Positions 27,889 through 36,152 of a stretch of DNA of 64,000 nucleotides are shown here, piece after piece. This stretch comes from Chryseobacterium sp. SSA4.19 (GTDB taxonomy: Bacteria; Bacteroidota; Bacteroidia; Flavobacteriales; Weeksellaceae): NCBI RefSeq assembly GCF_022601875.1, contig NZ_JAKVIP010000012.1:62001-126000 (forward strand), read 5' to 3'. The position numbers and the translations under genes are program-made. Positions within the stretch are counted from its first letter, which is position 1; every line of letters begins with the position of its first letter. The notes under the pieces are model-generated. The model made no database searches, was not told the origin of the DNA, and saw only the letters and a list, made by a program, of their open reading frames with translations.

Positions 27889-28140
27889 CTACCACACTGA
27901 ATCGGTCGGCACTTTCCAATGTTGCTTGTCATCTTGCGGTTCATCGTCGTCGCCGGTTTCCTTGGACGCGGAATCAACCTGCGCTTCCTGGCTTCGTGCG
28001 TATTCGGTTTGATATTGATTACTCTTGTACTGGATGCGTTGAGCGTTGTCCTCAGGCATTTCATTATTGGTGGTTTCTCTGTCGCACGATACCATACCAA
28101 GTACTGGTGCCAGCATTAAAATTGAGATATACTTTTTCAT
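27889..28140 (-). CDS. Small lipoprotein
   Basis: An 83-aa protein with a lipoprotein signal: MKKYISILMLAPVLGMVSC, lipobox cysteine at 19. The mature part is hydrophilic and acidic (ETGDDDEPQDDK) with many Q, N and S residues, and has no recognisable domain. It is the first gene of the - strand unit that continues to the 54-aa, MauE-like and DUF6520 genes. Confidence 0.65.
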   Translation of the reverse strand: MKKYISILMLAPVLGMVSCDRETTNNEMPEDNAQRIQYKSNQYQTEYARSQEAQVDSASKETGDDDEPQDDKQHWKVPTDSVW

Positions 28141-28229
28141 AGTCGTTTGTAATTTTTGATGTTTTAAAAAAGTCTATCCCGGCCGGGTTCGTTTAGAATT
28201 CTGACATCGAAATTAGCGGGACTGATGCC

Positions 28230-28331
28230 ATGAAAAAAGTGAAGGTGGTAACGATGGATCTTTTAACAGGGAATGATTGGTACATTGTTCCCTTTATTTT
28301 TATGGTTATCGTTCTGATAGTCAAGTATTAA
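28230..28331 (+). CDS. Possible 33-aa membrane peptide
   Basis: An ATG frame reads MKKVKVVTMDLLTGNDWYIV and ends in a hydrophobic segment (VPFIFMVIVLIVKY). It lies alone in the 269-nt gap before the TPR-AraC gene. The only support is a plausible membrane span after a basic start; it may be chance. Confidence 0.25.
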   Translation: MKKVKVVTMDLLTGNDWYIVPFIFMVIVLIVKY

Positions 28332-28409
28332 CATGATTTTAAGTTCGGGGAAAATGAAACAGGTGTTTAATTGTCGATTTTTCAGTAAATTTGAATATAT
28401 CTCATTGTT

Positions 28410-30119
28410 ATGAACTATCATAATAGCATTTTACTACTGATCTTTAATCTGTTTTGGTGTTTTATTGATGGCCATCAATACCCTGAACGATCGTATAAGG
28501 AAATCGCAGCACTGTACAATTCCTACCATGAAAATGACGAAAGGGCCTTGATCTTCGTAAACCTGTACATTAATAAAGCAAAGGATGAGAATGATCTCAA
28601 AAAACTGATCAGAGGTTATGAAGAGGCGATATACTACAGTGCACAATCTGAGAGAAAACTGTTATATGCAGACAGTGCCATCATATGTGCCTTAAGGTCC
28701 CGCGATACTGATCAAATTGCACGGGCCTATCTGGGCAAAGGTATTATCTACTATTATAACCGCAGGCAGTACAAGCCTGCGCTGGAAGAATACCTGATTG
28801 CATTCAGGTACTCAAAAAATTCCGAGGACCTCTATCTTAAAAATAAAATTACCTACCACCTTGGAATGGTAAAGAGCTATTTGGGATATTACAGGGAAGC
28901 TGCTGCTCATTTTAGAGAGACTGCTGAGTACTTCGGGAAAAAAGCAAAAGAGAACGAAAACATGACGTTGAGAATCAATAACGAGCGAGGCTATTTTAAC
29001 AGTATCTACAGGCTGAGTACGTGCTACAAACATTTACATCTTTACAAACAGGAAGATTCTCTCATCAATATAGGACTGGAGCAGCTTCGAAAAAGGAAGG
29101 AGTTTCTACCTGAGCTTGGCCTGTTCAGAAAGGGGAAAGGTATTCAAATGCTGCGGCAGGGCAGAGCGGACGAAGCCCAGGAACAATTAATCGCATCAAG
29201 GGATATTTTAAGCAGCGTACGTGATCAGGCTTCTTTGACAACCGTTTACTTTTATTTAGGGAAATTATACTGGTATAAGCGGGACAGAATTGATGCTGTA
29301 AACTATTTTAAGAAAGTGGACTCCCTGGTGAATAAATTCTGCTTTATCACGCCTGAGATCAGGTCCAATTACGAATACCTGATCAATGATGCAAAAAGAA
29401 ATAAAGATAAAGACGGCCAGCTGTATTATACCGGGCAGCTTCTGAAGGCAGATTCGATCATTAATGCAGATTTTGCAATGCTCTCTTCCAGGCTCTACCG
29501 AGAGTATGATACATATACTTTAATTGAGGAGAAAAACAGACTTGAAAAAAAACATGATAAAGACCTGGCGTTGATCTACATCTCTGTTGGGACCGGAATG
29601 TTGTTTTCATCTTATATGATCTGGCGATCCCGCAAAAGAGAAAGAAGGCTTACGCAGAAGTATAAGGAACTACTTATCAAATTAAGAGAGTCAGAAAATC
29701 AGCAGTCCGTTCACGATCATACGGTGAACAGCGAGGAGAAAAGTCTTTACAGTCCTGAGATCATTGAAGATATACGAAGCAAATTGAAGGGATTTGAGGA
29801 TCAAAAACTGTTTCTCAACCAGAATCTTACCATCCCAACAGTTGCAAAAATGCTCGGAAGTAATCGGACGCATCTGTCTTATGTGCTCAATGTCCATATG
29901 GGGATTTCATTCCCAAGCTATCTGAAAGAATTACGGATCCGGTATATCACGAAACTTATTTTGGAGGACAACAAATATCTGAATTATAGTATTGATGCCT
30001 TGGCGGTTGAGTGCGGAATGACCAACCGGCAAAAATTTTCGTCCCATTTCCTGGAAATCAATGGAATGAGACCGATTGATTTCATCAGAAAAAGACAGCA
30101 GGAGCTGAGAGATAGTTGA
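28410..30119 (+). CDS. TPR membrane protein with C-terminal AraC HTH domain
   Basis: A 569-aa transcription factor of a type common in Flavobacteriia. It has an N-terminal signal/anchor, several TPR-like repeats up to about 370 (ARAYLGKGIIYYYNRR, TVYFYLGKLYWYKRD), a membrane segment near 387-407 (LALIYISVGTGMLFSSYMIW), a linker, and a C-terminal AraC double HTH (LTIPTVAKMLGSNRTHLSYV; NYSIDALAVECGMTNRQKFSS). The sensor would sit outside the inner membrane and the DNA-binding part inside. It lies beside the SusCD/peptidase region and may regulate it. An RteC gene follows 49 nt later. Confidence 0.88.
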   Translation: MNYHNSILLLIFNLFWCFIDGHQYPERSYKEIAALYNSYHENDERALIFVNLYINKAKDENDLKKLIRGYEEAIYYSAQSERKLLYADSAIICALRSRDTDQIARAYLGKGIIYYYNRRQYKPALEEYLIAFRYSKNSEDLYLKNKITYHLGMVKSYLGYYREAAAHFRETAEYFGKKAKENENMTLRINNERGYFNSIYRLSTCYKHLHLYKQEDSLINIGLEQLRKRKEFLPELGLFRKGKGIQMLRQGRADEAQEQLIASRDILSSVRDQASLTTVYFYLGKLYWYKRDRIDAVNYFKKVDSLVNKFCFITPEIRSNYEYLINDAKRNKDKDGQLYYTGQLLKADSIINADFAMLSSRLYREYDTYTLIEEKNRLEKKHDKDLALIYISVGTGMLFSSYMIWRSRKRERRLTQKYKELLIKLRESENQQSVHDHTVNSEEKSLYSPEIIEDIRSKLKGFEDQKLFLNQNLTIPTVAKMLGSNRTHLSYVLNVHMGISFPSYLKELRIRYITKLILEDNKYLNYSIDALAVECGMTNRQKFSSHFLEINGMRPIDFIRKRQQELRDS

Positions 30120-30168
30120 TTTTATCTGTTTTTAAGCCGATTTTTACGTGAACATTAAAGGTAAACGT

Positions 30169-31014
30169 ATGAACGGAAAGAATTTTCGAAAAAAGATCGA
30201 TCAGCTTTGGATAGAGCTCAACAACGCTGTCGACCAGATCAACAGGAGCAATAATGGCATCGTAAGCTGTTCCGAAGAAATATTGATGGAAACCGATTCG
30301 GCGATAAGGCAACTGAAGGAATTGCTGCGTAGTTACCAGTTCACAGACTGGAGTGAAGAAATTTATTTCTTCAAAACCATCAAACCAAAATTTATATCAC
30401 TTTATATCTATTATGCGAAGATATTATCAATAGAGTCTTCAAGGCCTTATTCGGACCCCGAGGTGCTGAAGTCTTATTATCAGAATGAAAGAGCCAATCT
30501 GCTGCACTTTTATAATGAGCACAAAGATTTTATGACGTACTATCGCCGTAAATCTACTTATCTCGATAAGAAATACTTTGTCCGATTTAAGTTTGATTTC
30601 AAGCTGAAGCTCAGCCCCGAACTCTACAGCTACGATGAGGACTTTTCGACATCCCACGACCACCTGGTGTCCCAGATACTAGCGAATGATCTGCTGGAAC
30701 AATTCCTTGCGGACAAAATCAATTCAGGTGATTACCTTGGACATTCTCCCGAAACGGTCAAAAGTATTGAGTGGACAGCGCCTAAGGTAGCATTGACCGA
30801 ACTGCTGTATGCGCTTCATCTCACAAAATGTTTCAATGGCGGACATGCTGACCTGGCGGAGATTTTCAGATGGGCAGAAAGTTCGATGAATATCAATTTA
30901 GGGAACTACCACAAGACGCTGGCAGAATTGCGGCTGCGTAAAACCGACAGAAGTAAGTTTCTTTCACTGCTGCAACAGAACTTTAATCAATATCTCGATG
31001 ATCTGGACGTATAA
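30169..31014 (+). CDS. RteC-type regulator of ICE excision
   Basis: A 281-aa protein matching the RteC family, which in CTnDOT-type conjugative transposons activates excision genes. Characteristic segments are FFKTIKPKFISLYIYY, DKKYFVRFKFDFKL, SHDHLVSQILAND and the C-terminal PKVALTELLYALHLTKCFNGG followed by NLGNYHKTLAELRLRK. I prefer ATG 30169; an in-frame GTG at 30148 would add seven residues. It marks this segment as element DNA. No RteA/RteB two-component pair is present in the window. Confidence 0.88.
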   Translation: MNGKNFRKKIDQLWIELNNAVDQINRSNNGIVSCSEEILMETDSAIRQLKELLRSYQFTDWSEEIYFFKTIKPKFISLYIYYAKILSIESSRPYSDPEVLKSYYQNERANLLHFYNEHKDFMTYYRRKSTYLDKKYFVRFKFDFKLKLSPELYSYDEDFSTSHDHLVSQILANDLLEQFLADKINSGDYLGHSPETVKSIEWTAPKVALTELLYALHLTKCFNGGHADLAEIFRWAESSMNINLGNYHKTLAELRLRKTDRSKFLSLLQQNFNQYLDDLDV

Positions 31015-31168
31015 TTATTTGTTTTCGATTGTTTTTTATTTGATTCTTTACTCTGAATTGATCCGTTAGAAACTTTTGTAATGTTATTTTGTCTGAATTG
31101 GTTACATTCTATGTCTCTGTTTTTAGAGAGTAACTTATGAAGCTTTTGTTTGTAGCGTAAATACTGTA

Positions 31169-31202
31169 ATCTTTCGGTAGTACCGAAGAACTACCGAAAG
31201 AT
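31169..31202. repeat. Perfect 13-bp inverted repeat upstream of DUF3853
   Basis: ATCTTTCGGTAGT (31169-31181) and ACTACCGAAAGAT (31190-31202) are exact complements around an 8-nt loop. There is no T-tract directly after. It is a strong candidate for a protein-binding site or a cruciform. Confidence 0.6.
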
Positions 31203-31225
31203 ATCTCCATTGCTTTTGGAATTTT

Positions 31226-31251
31226 GTCTTGTGATTATTTTATCACAAGAC
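31226..31251. repeat. Perfect 10-bp inverted repeat upstream of DUF3853
   Basis: GTCTTGTGAT (31226-31235) and ATCACAAGAC (31242-31251) are exact complements around TATTTT. It ends 16 nt before the DUF3853 start codon, a position suited to an operator or a translation-controlling hairpin. Confidence 0.6.
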
Positions 31252-31267
31252 GATAATCTTAAAAGCT

Positions 31268-31525
31268 ATGGAAAAGAAAAGTATTGATCCTAAGACGCCG
31301 ATATGGCAGCTGACCGTTGCTGAATTTCTTGAAGTGTCCCAAAATTTGAATACAGAGAAGAAATATGAGTATGGGCTTAAAGGCCTTGCCAAGATTCTTG
31401 GATGCTCTGTTTCGAAAGCGTCTGAGGTTAAGTCTTCGGGCATATTGGATAAGGCAATCATTCAAAACGGTAATATTATCATCATCGATAAGGAAAAAGC
31501 TTTACAGCTGTTCGGAAAAAAATAA
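31268..31525 (+). CDS. DUF3853 family protein
   Basis: An 85-aa protein of the DUF3853 family, found in integrative elements of Bacteroidota. It has an N-terminal helical part (PIWQLTVAEFLEVSQNL) and a winged/MerR-like HTH (YGLKGLAKILGCSVSKASEVKSSG followed by IIIDKEKALQLFGKK). It is probably a small DNA-binding protein comparable to excisionases. Two perfect inverted repeats lie upstream. It is 3 nt from the next gene. Confidence 0.82.
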   Translation: MEKKSIDPKTPIWQLTVAEFLEVSQNLNTEKKYEYGLKGLAKILGCSVSKASEVKSSGILDKAIIQNGNIIIIDKEKALQLFGKK

Positions 31526-31528
31526 ACG

Positions 31529-32239
31529 ATGTACTATGTTGAGCTTATCGACCGCTTCTGGATATTCAGTGACAGGTTCAAGCCCGGGACTGCTGTAACT
31601 TCCCTGTACCTATATCTGCTTAATATCGCAAAAGAAAAGGATTCTTATCAGTTCATGATGTCTGATGTTGAGCTGGGGAAAAGGCTGGGGCTTAGCAGGG
31701 CAACCATAAAAACAGCCAGGGAAAAGCTTAGGGATTCGGGATTGGTTCAATATACAGCCGTAAGCGGTGTTGCAGCAAGCTACAGGCTGATTGTTAATTA
31801 TCCTATCGACGAAACCAATTGTGATGAAACGTCAAATGATGTCGTAGAGCCCATTGTTTTCACTAAAGAGAATGAAATTCGTTTTCGAAGCGAAGAGAAA
31901 AATAAGTCCGAGACTGCTGATACCATTGGTGACAAAGATCCAACGTCTGTATCCCGGGAGTCTTTAAAGGGAAAAAGAATGGTGCCGGACCTCCAGGAAT
32001 TTTTAATGTACGCCAGGTCACTGGATGCCTACAGTCCTGAACTTGATGACATTATCAAAGATAAATATTCAAACTGGTTATTCAATGACTGGAAAAGCGA
32101 CTCGGGAAGGGTTATTACCAATTGGCGTACATCGCTCAAAAATATATTGCCGTTTCTGAAATCCGGAGGTAAAGATTCTCAACTGACGATTGACAGGATA
32201 CCCGATATCCGGCATCCCAAAGTAGACCCTGAATTGTAA
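31529..32239 (+). CDS. HTH protein of the replication module
   Basis: A 236-aa protein with an N-terminal winged helix-turn-helix (SDVELGKRLGLSRATIKTAR, then KLRDSGLVQY), a variable charged linker, and a C-terminal region (FNDWKSDSGRVITNWRTSLKNILPFL) that resembles the tail of DnaD/replication-accessory proteins. It lies between DUF3853 and the replication initiator, so it probably helps control or load replication of the element. The exact family is not identified. Confidence 0.65.
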   Translation: MYYVELIDRFWIFSDRFKPGTAVTSLYLYLLNIAKEKDSYQFMMSDVELGKRLGLSRATIKTAREKLRDSGLVQYTAVSGVAASYRLIVNYPIDETNCDETSNDVVEPIVFTKENEIRFRSEEKNKSETADTIGDKDPTSVSRESLKGKRMVPDLQEFLMYARSLDAYSPELDDIIKDKYSNWLFNDWKSDSGRVITNWRTSLKNILPFLKSGGKDSQLTIDRIPDIRHPKVDPEL

Positions 32240-32272
32240 GTGTTGTCAGAATAATTAAAAAATAAGAAGGAT

Positions 32273-33367
32273 ATGACATTCCCTCAGAAGGACAGAAGAA
32301 TTGTCAGAAAAGAATATACAGCAAGGACAGGGAAGGAGCCGGAAAGAATCAGACTGGGAAATGGTTTCGTAGATGATTTTATATTCGAGGATCAGGAAGC
32401 GGCTGATATTCCGATCAATGCATTGCGTGTCATATTCAATATCATTGCAACCATCAGCAGCGAGCAGTTCCGACCGGAAGACCGACCGCAACAACTTTCT
32501 TTGTTTAATGAGGAATTCGAGACCGACAACAATGTTTTTGCCGTGATGAAAATCAAAAACCATAAGATCTCACCCAGCGGTTCCACCAGGCAGGTCATTG
32601 ATGCCTATGAATTTCTGGCCAGGTTCAGGATGGGCTGGTACCGAGCGGTCAATTCCCGGGGAAAGGAGATTCGAACGTTCGGAGGTCTTATCTCAACACC
32701 AAGCTATGAGCATCGCGGCTATACCAGTTTCTTGATTAGCAGCTACTGGCTGAAAAAGCTGATGGTCATTCCACAGTATAATTATGTGCTGTATAACCTG
32801 GTGTACAACATTAGGAACAACAAGCATATCATCTTTGCGATTTGGCTGTCAAAAATTCCACCGACCGGCACAGCTCTGAAGCTCTCTACATTGAACAGAA
32901 AGTTCGGACTCAACTACAAAACAGCTAACGACCTGTGCTTTAAATTTCTAAAGCCCGCCAGATCAAATCTTGATCGGTATAATAGTTTATCATTCCACTT
33001 TAAATATAAAGGGGATATGATCTCAATCATACCGTACGCAACGGATGCCGTTCCTGAAAAAAGGGTAGAACCGGATAACGTGCCAATTGATATTACGAGA
33101 CGGCTAAGGTATTTCAGGAAAAGATATGGTTTACAAGAGGATGAAATGTTGCAGTTTTCCTACCAGTATAAAAATATTCTGCAGACACGCGAGCTGATTG
33201 AAAAGGCATTCAGGCAATTGATCAGAACGTCCAGGTTAAAAGGGAAAAGTTCTACCGAATTCCAGGGCAGAAGATTTTTGATGGAGATCCAAAAGAATAT
33301 GATTAAACTCTATCGTGAAAGCAAGATCGGAAAACTGCTGCCGAATGGCTATCCGGTTATCCTGTGA
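32273..33367 (+). CDS. Replication initiator protein (Rep_3-like winged helix)
   Basis: A 364-aa protein with the look of a two-winged-helix plasmid initiator: an N-terminal region with ALRVIFNIIATISSEQF, the central HRGYTSFLISSYWLKKLMVI, then LSTLNRKFGLNYKTANDLCFKFLKPA as a second HTH, and a basic C-terminus. A good ribosome-binding site (AAGAAGG) lies 6 nt before the ATG. An array of 23-bp-spaced direct repeats begins directly after its stop codon, the classic layout of an iteron-controlled origin. The element may therefore replicate autonomously at some stage. Confidence 0.72.
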   Translation: MTFPQKDRRIVRKEYTARTGKEPERIRLGNGFVDDFIFEDQEAADIPINALRVIFNIIATISSEQFRPEDRPQQLSLFNEEFETDNNVFAVMKIKNHKISPSGSTRQVIDAYEFLARFRMGWYRAVNSRGKEIRTFGGLISTPSYEHRGYTSFLISSYWLKKLMVIPQYNYVLYNLVYNIRNNKHIIFAIWLSKIPPTGTALKLSTLNRKFGLNYKTANDLCFKFLKPARSNLDRYNSLSFHFKYKGDMISIIPYATDAVPEKRVEPDNVPIDITRRLRYFRKRYGLQEDEMLQFSYQYKNILQTRELIEKAFRQLIRTSRLKGKSSTEFQGRRFLMEIQKNMIKLYRESKIGKLLPNGYPVIL

Positions 33368-33370
33368 ATT

Positions 33371-33680
33371 CGGATTGGTACTCATCCGTATTTCGGAATT
33401 GTACTGCTTTCAAATTCGGAATTGCGCTCGCTGAAGTTAATGACGTATTAACAAAACAAGCATAAGGAATCTGATATCGGACTTGGACTCATTCCTGAAA
33501 GTCTGGTAAGCTTGCCGTTTGTTGATTATACCTCAAGATTGCGGATAAGGTTCTGATCTGAAGAATTGGTTGTAATTGAAAACGGATTTGCACTCATTTC
33601 AAAAACGGTGCTTTTTCGAATTTATACTCATTTTAATTTCGGAAATGAACTGATCTCCATATCGGAATTGGACTCATTCC
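33371..33680 (+). repeat. Iteron-like direct repeats, candidate replication origin
   Basis: Eight copies of a degenerate core close to CGGAATTGGACTCATTCC start at 33371, 33394, 33417, 33478, 33583, 33617, 33640 and 33663. The first three and the last three are spaced by exactly 23 bp. The best copies are at 33478 and 33663. Position right after the replication initiator suggests Rep-binding iterons. This array occupies most of the gene-free stretch 33368-33808. Confidence 0.65.
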
Positions 33681-33808
33681 TAAAATCATCCAAGCGGTTT
33701 CTAAGATTGCAGTACACCAAATAGCTAAAAGTAGAGTGAAAAGGATGAAAAGTTATTTTTTATTTAAAAAGAAATTGGTAAGAGAAACGTGCTTTAAAAA
33801 AGAAAAAA

Positions 33809-34669
33809 ATGAATTGCGGAAAAATCAAACAAAATATCAGCATCCGTTCGTTGCTGGAATCATTCAACCTTTTTCCTGTCAAAGAAAATCGCAGAACCGC
33901 TTTTTACTTTGCGTTGGACAGAGAAGAGACTATTCCAAGTCTTTGTGTGGATTTTATTAAGAATATCGCTTTTGATTTTGGAACAGGGAAGAGTTACGAT
34001 GTAATTTCTGTTGTGCGGCAAATAAAAAAATGCTCCGTTGCGGAAGCATTGGAATACCTTGCATCGTTTAATTTTACGGTTAATATTGAACGGTTTGCTG
34101 AAGAGATACAACCTAAAACTTCTTACACAATACTAAAAGTAGACGAAGTCAGGCACCCTGCATTGATTCAATATCTGGATTCGAGAAAAGTTTCTGAGCA
34201 AAAGAAGTGCGTTAGGGAGGTGCATTATGAACTTAATGGAAAAAAGTATTTCGGGATCGGATTTAAAAACGATTCCGGTGGTTTTGAAATAAGGAACAAG
34301 TATGCTAAAATCTGTCTCGGTGCGAAAGATGTAAGTTGGATCAGTAATTCAAAGAATATGAATCATGAGGTGGCAGTTTTCGAAGGCTGCTTTGACTATT
34401 TAACCTTTAGGAATCTTGAATGTAAATTAGGTTTGACCTGCGATTGTTTAATTTTAAACTCTACGGCTATGCTTTTTAAAGCTGAGAAAATATTAGATAC
34501 ATATGAGAAAATCTTGCTTTATCTTGACAATGACAAAAACGGAAAGTTTGTTGCATCAAAAATTAAAAAAGAATATACTAATGTAGAAGATTGCTCTTTA
34601 ATGTATTACGATTTTAAAGATATGAATGATTGGTTTATTAAAAATGCAAACAGTTTAAATGATTTTTAA
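33809..34669 (+). CDS. TOPRIM domain primase-like protein
   Basis: A 286-aa protein of the DnaG-like type common on Bacteroidota mobile elements. The N-terminal half resembles the zinc-finger/primase-N region (SIRSLLESFNLFPVKENRR, IAFDFGTGKSYDVISVVRQI) but lacks the CHC2 cysteines. The C-terminal half is a TOPRIM domain with the acidic residues VFEGCFDYL and LLYLDNDKNG. It follows the candidate origin, so it may prime replication of the element or of transferred single strands. The missing zinc ligands leave its primase activity uncertain. Confidence 0.75.
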   Translation: MNCGKIKQNISIRSLLESFNLFPVKENRRTAFYFALDREETIPSLCVDFIKNIAFDFGTGKSYDVISVVRQIKKCSVAEALEYLASFNFTVNIERFAEEIQPKTSYTILKVDEVRHPALIQYLDSRKVSEQKKCVREVHYELNGKKYFGIGFKNDSGGFEIRNKYAKICLGAKDVSWISNSKNMNHEVAVFEGCFDYLTFRNLECKLGLTCDCLILNSTAMLFKAEKILDTYEKILLYLDNDKNGKFVASKIKKEYTNVEDCSLMYYDFKDMNDWFIKNANSLNDF

Positions 34670-34736
34670 CTTATTGCTGTTTTTTATAATTTAAAAAAAT
34701 TAGATTATAATTTTACTATTAATTTTTATTATCGTA

Positions 34737-34748
34737 ATATTGCAATAT
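34737..34748. promoter_or_regulatory. ArsR-type operator upstream of arsR
   Basis: ATATTGCAATAT, a perfect 12-bp palindrome within ATCGTAATATTGCAATATA, 13 nt before the arsR start. The same 19-mer recurs with one change at 35114-35132. Confidence 0.7.
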
Positions 34749-34761
34749 AAAAATATCAATT

Positions 34762-35091
34762 ATGGGACTTACTAAAACAGAAATCTTCACAGACGAGCAA
34801 AATAATCTAGCTTCTCTCTTTAAAGTTTTGGCACATCCTGCAAGAATCGCAATCCTCCAATACATCATTAATCAGAAAGCCTGTATTTGTAATGACTTAG
34901 TGGACGAACTTGGACTAGCACAGGCGACCATCTCTCAACATTTGAAAGAATTGAAAAGTATCGGGATTATTCAAGGAACTATCGAAGGGAAATCAGTTTG
35001 CTATTGTATCGAAGATAAAAAATGGAAAAAGATTCAGGTATTGTTCAATCAATTCTTTGAACAAGATGTAAAAGTTGGGCAATGTTGCTAA
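34762..35091 (+). CDS. arsR: ArsR family arsenic-responsive repressor
   Basis: A 109-aa ArsR/SmtB winged-helix repressor. The N-terminal FKVLAHPARIAILQYI, the recognition helix LAQATISQHLKELKSIGII and the wing are all clear. Candidate arsenite ligands are C41 and C43 (ACICND) at the DNA-binding helix, with further cysteines at the C-terminus (GQCC). It heads the operon arsR, DUF6428, arsN1-like, arsC, ACR3, and an identical palindrome lies before this gene and before the next one, so it likely controls both starts. Arsenite binding should release it. Confidence 0.92.
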   Translation: MGLTKTEIFTDEQNNLASLFKVLAHPARIAILQYIINQKACICNDLVDELGLAQATISQHLKELKSIGIIQGTIEGKSVCYCIEDKKWKKIQVLFNQFFEQDVKVGQCC

Positions 35092-35119
35092 CAATTTTTT
35101 TTATCCATTTAACATCGTC

Positions 35120-35131
35120 ATATTGCAATAT
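35120..35131. promoter_or_regulatory. Second ArsR-type operator
   Basis: A second ATATTGCAATAT palindrome, within ATCGTCATATTGCAATATA, 26 nt before the DUF6428 start. It implies a second ArsR-controlled promoter inside the operon. Confidence 0.7.
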
Positions 35132-35156
35132 ATAAATTAAATAAACATTAATTATT

Positions 35157-35621
35157 ATGAAACTATCAAACATCAAAGAAATCTTACCAAAATTGAACAA
35201 TGTAGAATTTCAATTAGAAAACGGGAAATTTGTTCCTGAGCATTTTCACGTTACAGAAATAGGAGTTATTACAAAACATTTCATAGACTGCGGTGGCAAT
35301 ACCAGAAATGAAAAGGTTGTCAATTTCCAATTGTGGGATGCGAACGACTTTGAGCATAGATTGAAGCCGACCAAACTCTTGGACATCATCTCACTGTGTG
35401 AAGACAAACTGGGAATCGAAGATTTAGAGATAGAGGTTGAATATCAAAGCGAAACTATCGGTAAGTATGATTTAGATTTTAACGGAAATAATTTTGTTCT
35501 GAAAAATAAACAAACTGCTTGTCTGGCTAATGAAGCTTGCGGAGTTCCTGAAGGAAAACAAAATGTCAAAATTTCTGATTTGAATACTTCGTGCTGTACT
35601 CCTAATTCGGGTTGTTGCTAA
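35157..35621 (+). CDS. DUF6428 family protein of arsenic operons
   Basis: A 154-aa protein of the DUF6428 family, regularly found after arsR in Bacteroidota. The body (FVPEHFHVTEIGVITKHFIDCGG, NFQLWDANDFEHRLKPTKLL) is conserved. The C-terminus is cysteine-rich (ACLANEACGVP, SCCTPNSGCC), which could bind arsenite or a thiol partner. The biochemical role is unknown. Its own upstream operator suggests it can be made separately from arsR. Confidence 0.85.
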   Translation: MKLSNIKEILPKLNNVEFQLENGKFVPEHFHVTEIGVITKHFIDCGGNTRNEKVVNFQLWDANDFEHRLKPTKLLDIISLCEDKLGIEDLEIEVEYQSETIGKYDLDFNGNNFVLKNKQTACLANEACGVPEGKQNVKISDLNTSCCTPNSGCC

Positions 35622-35635
35622 AAAAAGAAAGCGTA

Positions 35636-36127
35636 ATGGAAATCAGACCTATAACTAAAGACAATTTTTCGGAAGTCATAGAAATCTACAAACAGGGATT
35701 GGCAACCAATATAGCCACTTTTCAAAACGATTCTCCACAATGGGAAGAATGGGATAAAAAACATCTCGATTTTTGTAGAATCAGCATTTATGATAATGAT
35801 AAGATGCTTGGCTGGACGTCTTTGACACCTGTTTCAAGCCGATGTGTCTATTCGGGTGTAGCTGAAGTAAGCGTTTATGTTGCAACGGATGCACGAGGTA
35901 AAGGAATCGGAAAAACTCTTTTGACAGAATTAATCCAACAAAGCGAAGAAAACGGGATATGGACATTACAGTCCGGTATATTCGCCGAAAATGAAGGCAG
36001 TATCAAGCTACACGAGAAATGTGGATTCCGATTAGTTGGTTACCGAGAAAAGATCGGTAAGAAAAATGGGATTTGGAAAGATAACGTTCTTATGGAACGC
36101 AGAAGCAAAAATATCGGAATAGATTAA
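35636..36127 (+). CDS. GNAT acetyltransferase, ArsN1-like
   Basis: A 163-aa N-acetyltransferase related to phosphinothricin acetyltransferase. The acetyl-CoA site is seen in VSVYVATDARGKGIGKTLL; other family blocks are MEIRPITKDN, WTSLTPVSSRCVYSGVAE and LHEKCGFRLVGYREKIG. In arsenic operons such enzymes (ArsN1) acetylate arsinothricin or related organoarsenicals. The start is ATG 35636, preceded by AAAGAAAG; an upstream TTG overlapping the previous stop is less likely. Confidence 0.85.
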   Translation: MEIRPITKDNFSEVIEIYKQGLATNIATFQNDSPQWEEWDKKHLDFCRISIYDNDKMLGWTSLTPVSSRCVYSGVAEVSVYVATDARGKGIGKTLLTELIQQSEENGIWTLQSGIFAENEGSIKLHEKCGFRLVGYREKIGKKNGIWKDNVLMERRSKNIGID

Positions 36128-36152
36128 TAAGAATAAAGCTTAAATAAAGACT

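Noticed and set aside
27879..28119. Alternative frames over the small lipoprotein gene on both strands
   Set aside because: The 83-aa lipoprotein frame has a signal and lipobox; the others lack any protein-like features.
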